This document shows positions 23,849 through 29,950 of a stretch of DNA of 29,950 bases, one piece after another. How positions within the stretch are numbered: the first letter of the stretch is position 1; each line of letters begins with the position of its first letter. A program made the translations under genes and the position numbers. The notes under the pieces are model-generated. The model saw nothing but the letters and a program-made list of their open reading frames with translations, had not been told where the DNA came from and did no database searches. Source of the stretch: MVYY01 sp035369865 (GTDB taxonomy: Bacteria > Bacteroidota > Bacteroidia > Bacteroidales > Paludibacteraceae); NCBI GenBank assembly GCA_035369865.1, contig DAOOVG010000017.1, forward strand, positions 1 to 29,950, read 5' to 3'.

Positions 23849-25729
23849 TTAATTATAAAAATTGGTAGAAACACCAATTTTAAAAATTGCTGGAGAAAGG
23901 GGATAATTAGGCATAGAAAAATAAGCAGTTTTCATAAACAACTGATTGACATGGTAATATTCTACAAAAAAACGAGCTTGTTTCAAATGAAAGTTGGCAT
24001 ATACATTAATTACTGGAAAATTTCCTACTTTTGTTGTGGACTGATTATAAAATTGTGCTGTAGCTGGCATATAACAAGGTGAATAATATTCTGTAAAATA
24101 ACGTAAATTAGCACCTAATTGAGCACTTAGCACATTGAACCACAAGCCATTATAATATAAATTATGATACAAGACAAATGCAGGCAGCGGAATGACTTCC
24201 GAATTAGAACTTCGCTGATAGACAACATTGTTCTCCAAATTAAATTTTCCAAAATGAAAATCCTTTTTTAAATTCAATGCCAGAACTTGTACATTTCCAT
24301 TGTGTTGTACCGGCAATGCTTGAGAATTAAAATAAATATAATCAGTCAAATTTTCCACAGAAACATTTAGTGAAAAATAGCGAGTTGGTATGGAAAAAGT
24401 TCCATTAATATTGGTACGATAGGTTTTGTTAAAATTATTATCCCAGCAAAAATGGTTAGAATGATAATGTTGTAAAAAATAAGAAGGTTTATTACTTTTT
24501 ACAAATCCACCTGCCGTTAAAATAATACTATCTTTAAACAATTTAAAATAGCCACCCAATTTGCCTTTGATTTGAAAGTCTCCAGTTTTATATCCCAGCA
24601 ATCCCATTTCGCCTAAAATTTCATAACGAAAACGTGGTCCTTTGTATTTTGAAAGAATTCCGCCAACCTTTGTGCTCGACATATTTTTTCGCTCTAAAAC
24701 TGAATCAATTTTAAAAGTATATCTTTGAACTTCATTCTGTAAAAAAGCAGTCATTCCAAACTTCAACCATTTATTAAATTCCTCAGCCATATTTACAGAT
24801 ACAGTATTGGTTAATGATTGCAAAGCAGCTGTATCATTGGTTTGTGTAAAAGGCAGAAAAGTATTCTGGTAAAAATCTTTTTCTACTGTAGGTTCATAAT
24901 ATCTTTTTCGAGGATCTTCATATTTTATAGTATGGGCAAATCGCGTAACAGGGACATATTCCATTTTTACTGAATCTGGTGAAATATGAACTGGTCGTTC
25001 AAATCCAATTGTGTATTGTTGATTATAAAAAAAGACATTCTTTCTGTAAACTGAATATCCATTAATTCGAGTAGGAATATCTTTGGTGGCTATTCCTAAG
25101 GGTTCATATATATAAGAAGAATCAGCAATCCCTCCATTTTCATGATTGAACATGTTATTTACAGTCACTAAGCCAGTAGCACTATAATGTTTGCCATTAT
25201 AACTGCCAAATAATGAGCCGCTAAAGCGTTTTGCTGCTTGATTATTATATTCGCCGACCGCATAGAAATAATCCAGGTTTGTCCCAAAATTCAGTGATTT
25301 ATTGGCATTGGCAGTAAAAAGGAATTTAATATGATCTTGTTGGCGATATGTGGATCCACCCGTATTGTAAACAATATGAGTATAAGGCATTTTTACATTA
25401 TAAAAAGTTGCTTTTTCTATATCCATTATGTAAGGATAAAAAGCTTCTGAAAAAATAAAATCGCTTTTTTCAGGGCGATCAAAATACAGTTTTGGTTCAA
25501 TAGGAGAACCCAAGTTTCCATTATATGAATTGGCAATACTGAAACGATCAATGGGATTAGCATCCTGAAAATTAAGGTGTAAAGTATCTACTGGAATCGT
25601 ATCTACCACAGCAAAAGGATCAGAAATTTTCCATGTCTTTACCGGACGAGGTTTTACAGGAATTGTTCCCCAAATACTATTAGTAAAGAAAAAAAGAATA
25701 CAAAAAACAAGATGCTTTTTTATAGGCAT
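23849..25729 (-). CDS. putative outer membrane porin (Porin_10-like)
   Basis: This 626-residue protein starts with a signal peptide (cleavage probably near SIWG, residue 21) and continues with alternating polar and aromatic strands typical of an outer-membrane beta-barrel. Examples are YNTGGSTYRQQDHIKFLF, TIGFERPVHIS and ARFFVEYYHVNQLF. The proline-rich mature N terminus, the FDRPEKSDFIFSEAFYPYI region and the final FKIGVSTNFYN resemble the Bacteroidota family called putative porin (Porin_10). No plug, TonB box or carboxypeptidase-regulatory domain is present. The transported solute is unknown. It lies between a secreted nuclease/phosphatase gene (147-base gap) and the solute-binding protein, all on the minus strand. 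Confidence 0.75.
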   Translation of the reverse strand: MPIKKHLVFCILFFFTNSIWGTIPVKPRPVKTWKISDPFAVVDTIPVDTLHLNFQDANPIDRFSIANSYNGNLGSPIEPKLYFDRPEKSDFIFSEAFYPYIMDIEKATFYNVKMPYTHIVYNTGGSTYRQQDHIKFLFTANANKSLNFGTNLDYFYAVGEYNNQAAKRFSGSLFGSYNGKHYSATGLVTVNNMFNHENGGIADSSYIYEPLGIATKDIPTRINGYSVYRKNVFFYNQQYTIGFERPVHISPDSVKMEYVPVTRFAHTIKYEDPRKRYYEPTVEKDFYQNTFLPFTQTNDTAALQSLTNTVSVNMAEEFNKWLKFGMTAFLQNEVQRYTFKIDSVLERKNMSSTKVGGILSKYKGPRFRYEILGEMGLLGYKTGDFQIKGKLGGYFKLFKDSIILTAGGFVKSNKPSYFLQHYHSNHFCWDNNFNKTYRTNINGTFSIPTRYFSLNVSVENLTDYIYFNSQALPVQHNGNVQVLALNLKKDFHFGKFNLENNVVYQRSSNSEVIPLPAFVLYHNLYYNGLWFNVLSAQLGANLRYFTEYYSPCYMPATAQFYNQSTTKVGNFPVINVYANFHLKQARFFVEYYHVNQLFMKTAYFSMPNYPLSPAIFKIGVSTNFYN

Positions 25730-25876
25730 TAAATGATAGTTAAGAAATTATCTGCCAAAAATTTAAAACGATAGCAAAATTACAAAAAATATCTTTTATG
25801 GATAATCACCACAATTTTATTTCTATCAAAACATTTTTTGTTAGACAGATAAATTTCCAATATATGAATTGCAAAA

Positions 25877-26941
25877 TTATTGTATTTCCTTAATCAGATA
25901 GAGTAGAACGGGGAAATGGTCACTATAACCATTTAACCACACACCACCAGCATGAGTACGTAAGGGAGTACCTTTATAACGTCCTTCTTTTTGAATTAAA
26001 AAATCACGATTAAAAATTTCAGCTCTCCAAAACCTCAATTCATTAGGAGAAGCATGAAGTAAAGGGGCAGAAATAATAAGCTGATCAAATAAATTCCATT
26101 GATCGTTGTATGCGAGCGAACCTATCCCCTTATCAAAAGTTTTCCATAAAGTATTATATAAATCGCCATCTTTTACATCTTTAGGATTCTTTTTTGCACC
26201 TAAAATTTTTGCACAACTTTCATTGAAAGGATCATCATTGAGGTCACCCATAATGATAATTTTTGCTTTTGGATCCACTCTATATAGGGAATCAACAATA
26301 GAACGGGTAAGAGCTGCCGCAGCATTTCGTTTAGGTCGTGAAGCTAATTCACCTCCTGATCGAGAAGGCCAATGATTGACAATCACATGAATTTTTTCAT
26401 CAAACAAATAACCACTTACCATTAGTTGATCTCGGGTGCGGAAAGTGGTGTCTTGTGTATATAATCGATATGATTTACTATTGGTCACAATAAAATATCT
26501 GGGATTATATAATAGCGCCACATCAATACCACGTCGGTCTGGACTGTCATGATGAACAATTTCATAAGAACGATTTACTAAAGTTGGTTGTTTAACCAAA
26601 TCTTCTAATACACCTCTATTTTCAACCTCTGATACACCAACTATAATCGCTCCAACTGGTGTCACATCCAATCCAATCTGAGAAATTGTATACGAAAGGT
26701 GTTCAAGTTTTGAATAATATTTCATAGAATTCCATCGATAAGGTCCATTAGGCAAAAATTCTTCATCGTTCACATTTTCATTGTCAATCGTGTCAAATAA
26801 ATTTTCTAAATTATAAAAAGCAACGCATGCAACCTGAACATTGACTTTATTGGATGATGAAGCAACAACAGTATTCTGAAAAGAAATTCCTAATATTAGA
26901 ATAACTGAAAAAAGTAACACGAATAATGGATGATTTTTCAT
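25877..26941 (-). CDS. secreted endonuclease/exonuclease/phosphatase family protein
   Basis: This 354-residue protein has a signal peptide (about 1-28, hydrophobic core VLLFSVILILGIS) and an EEP fold of the DNase I class. The metal and catalytic residues are visible in order: Asn45 in FYNLENLFD, Glu105 in SEVENRG, His190 in NHWPSR, Asp233 and Asn235 in MGDLNDDP, Asp286 in FDQLI, and the Asp341-His342 pair in YSDHFP. The FYNLENLFD opening is typical of a Bacteroidota subgroup of extracellular nuclease-like EEP proteins. Whether the substrate is DNA, RNA or a phosphorylated small molecule cannot be decided here. A periplasmic or surface location suggests nutrient scavenging. It is first in the minus-strand run leading to the porin, solute-binding protein and metA. 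Confidence 0.88.
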   Translation of the reverse strand: MKNHPLFVLLFSVILILGISFQNTVVASSSNKVNVQVACVAFYNLENLFDTIDNENVNDEEFLPNGPYRWNSMKYYSKLEHLSYTISQIGLDVTPVGAIIVGVSEVENRGVLEDLVKQPTLVNRSYEIVHHDSPDRRGIDVALLYNPRYFIVTNSKSYRLYTQDTTFRTRDQLMVSGYLFDEKIHVIVNHWPSRSGGELASRPKRNAAAALTRSIVDSLYRVDPKAKIIIMGDLNDDPFNESCAKILGAKKNPKDVKDGDLYNTLWKTFDKGIGSLAYNDQWNLFDQLIISAPLLHASPNELRFWRAEIFNRDFLIQKEGRYKGTPLRTHAGGVWLNGYSDHFPVLLYLIKEIQ

Positions 26942-27291
26942 AACTAGAAATTTTTAATTTATTATTAAAAGACAACAAAAGTGTAGAAAAAAATTGAAAG
27001 AAAAAACATTTTTCGTAAAAAATCAATTTTATTCATTATTAAAACAATTTTTATTGTTTGAAGTATTTCAGTAAAATGTTAAATTTTCTTTTAAATTTTT
27101 TTCTCTCAATAATAGTTTTTAGTTAGATTAATACAAATTTATCCTAATATTTCTTTGTTAAAAATAAAAGAAAAAATTTCTTGGATAAATTTTTTCTGAA
27201 AATTTATTCAATAATTCAAAAAAAAGTTTTACCTTGTCACCCCTTTTTAAAATTCTATATGAAATATTTTACATAAATTAATTTTTTACTT
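26942..27291. other. divergent regulatory region before TonB receptor
   Basis: This 350-bp spacer between divergent genes is extremely AT-rich and holds no gene. It contains a near-perfect 13-bp hairpin at 27181-27211 (core ATAAATTTT-ttctg-AAAATTTAT, extended by four more pairs including one G-U). TTTCTTTG at about 27150 and TACCTTGT at about 27230 are weak -7 candidates for the receptor gene. CACTTTTG at 26983-26976 is a weak one for the minus-strand gene. None has a convincing -33 partner. Confidence 0.4.
27181..27211. repeat. 13-bp hairpin upstream of TonB receptor
   Basis: The stem pairs TTGGATAAATTTT (27181-27193) with AAAATTTATTCAA (27199-27211) through 12 Watson-Crick pairs and one G-U, with a five-base loop. 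It ends 80 bases before the receptor start codon. The base composition makes chance palindromes easier, but 13 consecutive pairs is still notable. It could be an operator or an RNA leader structure. Confidence 0.4.
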
Positions 27292-29950
27292 ATGAGAAAA
27301 TTAGCAGTGGTTTTATGTATCGTTATGCACTCTTTTACAATTTTAATTGCACAAACCTCATTAAAAGGAGTAGTTAAAATAGCAGAAACTGACAAGCCTT
27401 TGCCGGGCGTTAAAGTAACTTTATTAAAACAAAATATTTCTACGATTACCAATCCTAATGGAGAATTTTCTTTAAGTTATTTAAAAGCAGGCGACGAAGA
27501 AATTCGTTTTACCAAAGACGGTTATTTCAGTCAAATTAAATTTATTCATTTAAAAGCGGATGCAGAAAATGATCTTGGTGTCATTTATTTGCGTGAAGAC
27601 ATTGCACAGCAAATGAAACAGGATATTATCCTTCAATTAAGCGAAAGTCAATTAGAAAATGAAGAAGGACGAGCTACTCAAAATATTTCACCTGTTTTAG
27701 CAAGTAAAGGCGATGTGTATCTTTCCCAGGCAAGTTATTCATTCAGTCCCATGCGTTTTAGTTTTCGTGGTTATGATCAAAATTATGAATCAACATACAT
27801 AAATGGAGTTTATTTTAACGACATTGAAAGAGGTTTATTTAATTATTCTTCTTTAGGAGGTTTGAATGATGCCATGCGAAATCAAGATAAAACTTATGGA
27901 ATTAGTCCTGCTACTTTTAGTTACGGCAATCTTGGAGGCGTTACCAATATTATTACAAAAGCCAGTACTTATGCAACTGGCACAAAAGCAAATGTTGCCT
28001 ACAGTAATCGTTCTTACAAACTTAGAGGACAAGCTACTTATGCAACAGGATTGATGCAAAACGGGTGGGCTTTTGCTGGATCAGCAGTAGTACGTTGGGC
28101 AGATGAAGGAATTATTGAAGGAACATTTTATAATTCTGCTGGATTTTTCTTTTCTGCCGAAAAAGTCTTCAATAAGCAACATAGTTTATCATTTGTGGCT
28201 TTTGGAGCTCCTACCCAACGAGCTCAACAAGGTGCTACTACGCAAGAAACCTTTGATTTGGTAGGTTCCATTTACTATAATCCTTATTGGGGATATCAGG
28301 AAGGGAAAAAACGAAATTCAAGAATTGTGAAAAGTTTTGACCCGGCTGCTATTCTTTCTCATGAATTTAAAATCGACGAAAAAAAATTATTAAGAACCGG
28401 AATAGCCTTCCATTATAATTTTTATAGTAATTCTGCACTTGCTTATTATAATGCTCCCGATCCTCGTCCTGATTATTACCGTTATATGCCTAGTTTTCAA
28501 CAAAATGAAGATATTAGAAATCAAATGATCTCTCTGTGGAAAACCGATCCAAATGTTTCACAAATCAATTGGGAAGAACTTTATTTGGCAAATTACCGAA
28601 ATAATATTATAAATCCTTCTGGCACAGCAAAGTACGCTGTAGAACGACGTCATAATAATGCAATGGAAATAGTCTTGAATTCTACTTATAGTCAACAGTT
28701 TACAAAAAAACTTAAACTTACTGGCGGTATTGAAGGAAAAATGAATAAAGGCATGCATTACAAAACAATGGATGATCTGTTAGGTGGAAATCAATGGATT
28801 GATATAGATCAGTTTGCTGAACGTGATTTTCCAACTGATCCAAACATTATTCAAAATGATTTACGTAATCCAAATGCTGTTATTCATAAAGATGACATTT
28901 TTGGCTATCATTACAATATTAACACTCTCTATGTAGGTGCTTTTATTCAAAACGAATGGACATTACCTCAATTTGATATTTTTTATGCAGCAAAATTAAG
29001 TTACACACAATTTTATCGGTATGGTTTCATGCAAAATGGCCGTGCTCCTCAAAATTCTTATGGTAAAAGCAAAGTTTGGTGGTTTGTAGATCCGTCATTA
29101 AAAGCTGGTATTACTTATAAAATCGATGGACGAAACAGATTGTCCATCAATGGAATTGCCGAAACAAGAGCTCCGCTGGCAAGCAAATCTTATATTTCAG
29201 AACGAATCAAAGATACCTTGATCCCGCATTTAAAATCTGAAAAAGTTTGGTCTGCTGACATCAATTACAACTTCAGCTTTCCTGTGATCAGAGGAAGAAT
29301 TGGCTTGTTTGAAACGAACGTTTATGGTACCTCCGATAAGTTGGGTTATTACGATGATGAATATCGAACCTTTATTAATCATGTTTTGGCAGACGTAAAT
29401 AAAGTTTATAAAGGTGTGGAAGCTGGAGCATCAATAAAATTAAATAGTAATTTTTCTGTGGCAATAGCCGGCACTTATGCTGATTACTCTTATGCCAACA
29501 ATGCAAAAGGAATTAAAAGTCCTGAAAATGGTTCGTTTCCTGATATTACTGAAACAGTTTTAACAAAAGGATTAAAAATTGCCAATGGACCTCAATTAGC
29601 AGCTAACATTACATTAGACTATTTCCACCCAAAAATGTGGTTTGCAGATATTACTTTGAATTACTTTGACAACAACTATTTGGACTTTGCTCCTAACAGG
29701 TTTACTGAAAACAATATGGCAAAATATACTACACCAGAAGTGTTAGCAGCACTAGGCACCCAAGAAAAACTCAAAAATGGCTTCCTTTTAGATGCATCAA
29801 TTGGGAAATTAATTTATCTAAAAAACAGACGATCCTTAAATTTTAATTTAAGTGCCAGTAATATTTTGAATAACCAAAAAATGATCACCGGCGGCTATCA
29901 GCAAGCCCGCCTGCCGCTCACCAATGGAGCCATTGACCCGACCGGTCTGG
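27292..29950 (+). CDS. TonB-dependent outer membrane receptor, partial
   Basis: The frame opens at ATG 27292 and stays open to the window edge (886 codons), so the C terminus is missing. Residues 1-20 form a signal peptide ending near ILIAQ. A carboxypeptidase-regulatory-like beta domain follows (about 21-100: LKGVVKIAETDKPLPGVKV, TNPNGEFSLSYL, FTKDGYFSQIKF). The plug domain comes next, with MRFSFRGYDQNYESTYINGV, DIERGLFNYSSLGGLNDAMR and YGNLGGVTNIITK. The rest is barrel strands rich in aromatic residues. This is the Bacteroidota TonB receptor layout without a SusD partner visible here. The ligand cannot be read; similar receptors carry metals, vitamins, peptides or glycans. A DNase I-like secreted enzyme gene lies divergently upstream. 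Confidence 0.9.
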   Translation, partial: MRKLAVVLCIVMHSFTILIAQTSLKGVVKIAETDKPLPGVKVTLLKQNISTITNPNGEFSLSYLKAGDEEIRFTKDGYFSQIKFIHLKADAENDLGVIYLREDIAQQMKQDIILQLSESQLENEEGRATQNISPVLASKGDVYLSQASYSFSPMRFSFRGYDQNYESTYINGVYFNDIERGLFNYSSLGGLNDAMRNQDKTYGISPATFSYGNLGGVTNIITKASTYATGTKANVAYSNRSYKLRGQATYATGLMQNGWAFAGSAVVRWADEGIIEGTFYNSAGFFFSAEKVFNKQHSLSFVAFGAPTQRAQQGATTQETFDLVGSIYYNPYWGYQEGKKRNSRIVKSFDPAAILSHEFKIDEKKLLRTGIAFHYNFYSNSALAYYNAPDPRPDYYRYMPSFQQNEDIRNQMISLWKTDPNVSQINWEELYLANYRNNIINPSGTAKYAVERRHNNAMEIVLNSTYSQQFTKKLKLTGGIEGKMNKGMHYKTMDDLLGGNQWIDIDQFAERDFPTDPNIIQNDLRNPNAVIHKDDIFGYHYNINTLYVGAFIQNEWTLPQFDIFYAAKLSYTQFYRYGFMQNGRAPQNSYGKSKVWWFVDPSLKAGITYKIDGRNRLSINGIAETRAPLASKSYISERIKDTLIPHLKSEKVWSADINYNFSFPVIRGRIGLFETNVYGTSDKLGYYDDEYRTFINHVLADVNKVYKGVEAGASIKLNSNFSVAIAGTYADYSYANNAKGIKSPENGSFPDITETVLTKGLKIANGPQLAANITLDYFHPKMWFADITLNYFDNNYLDFAPNRFTENNMAKYTTPEVLAALGTQEKLKNGFLLDASIGKLIYLKNRRSLNFNLSASNILNNQKMITGGYQQARLPLTNGAIDPTGL

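Noticed and set aside
27255..27452. Minus-strand frame over the start of the TonB receptor gene
   Set aside because: It is antisense to the signal peptide and regulatory domain of a well supported receptor gene.
27853..28059. Overlapping frames on both strands within the TonB receptor
   Set aside because: They lie in other frames of the plug-domain coding sequence, which reads continuously as a TonB receptor.

Overview
The window is about 30 kb of AT-rich DNA from a member of the Bacteroidota, most likely order Bacteroidales. Supporting signs are a PorZ-like protein with a type IX secretion C-terminal domain, a Porin_10-type porin, a TonB-dependent receptor with a carboxypeptidase-regulatory N-terminal domain, almost no Shine-Dalgarno sequences, and several -7 boxes of the Bacteroidota TAnnTTTG type. 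I cannot name a genus. I saw no tRNA, rRNA, CRISPR array, insertion sequence, integrase or phage gene, so this reads as core chromosome with one accessory-looking glycan block.

Layout. (1) 81-2782: single genes in alternating orientation: a YigZ/IMPACT protein, a 118-residue orphan with its own terminator, a Bcp peroxiredoxin and a lipoprotein thioredoxin. (2) 3005-4765: SppA signal peptide peptidase, separated by a perfect 15-bp hairpin from (3) a minus-strand housekeeping run, msrC - mnmG - uvrC - tsaE (9711 down to 4879). Between mnmG and uvrC lies a 16-bp site identical to the Bacillus-type parS chromosome-segregation sequence. (4) 9930-12761: a secreted two-domain M16 zinc peptidase, followed by about 1 kb without a convincing gene. 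(5) 13764-16106: PorZ. (6) 16530-21858: three polytopic GT-C-type glycosyltransferases, then a GtrA-type flippase and a GtrB-type polyprenol-phosphate glycosyltransferase. (7) A second minus-strand run: secreted endonuclease/exonuclease/phosphatase, putative porin, membrane-anchored solute-binding protein, and MetA (26941 down to 21982). (8) 27292 to the window end: a TonB-dependent receptor cut off by the edge.

How the parts fit. The minus-strand run 9711-4879 serves tRNA modification (MnmG at U34, TsaE in t6A formation), nucleotide excision repair (UvrC) and repair of oxidised free methionine (MsrC). With Bcp and the exported thioredoxin, three redox-defence genes lie within 10 kb. The GT-C/GtrA/GtrB block has the parts needed to charge undecaprenyl phosphate with a sugar, flip it and transfer it on the periplasmic side. 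Its position behind PorZ, which in Porphyromonas handles A-LPS for the type IX sortase, suggests a surface-glycan link, but that is inference. MetA carries Glu at position 111, which predicts acetyl-CoA rather than succinyl-CoA as donor.

The strongest unexpected signal is the perfect parS site at 7233-7248. I did not find a clearly new multi-gene system. The less explained elements are the glycan cassette, the 118-residue orphan, the anchored solute-binding protein without transporter genes, and the 1-kb gap before porZ.
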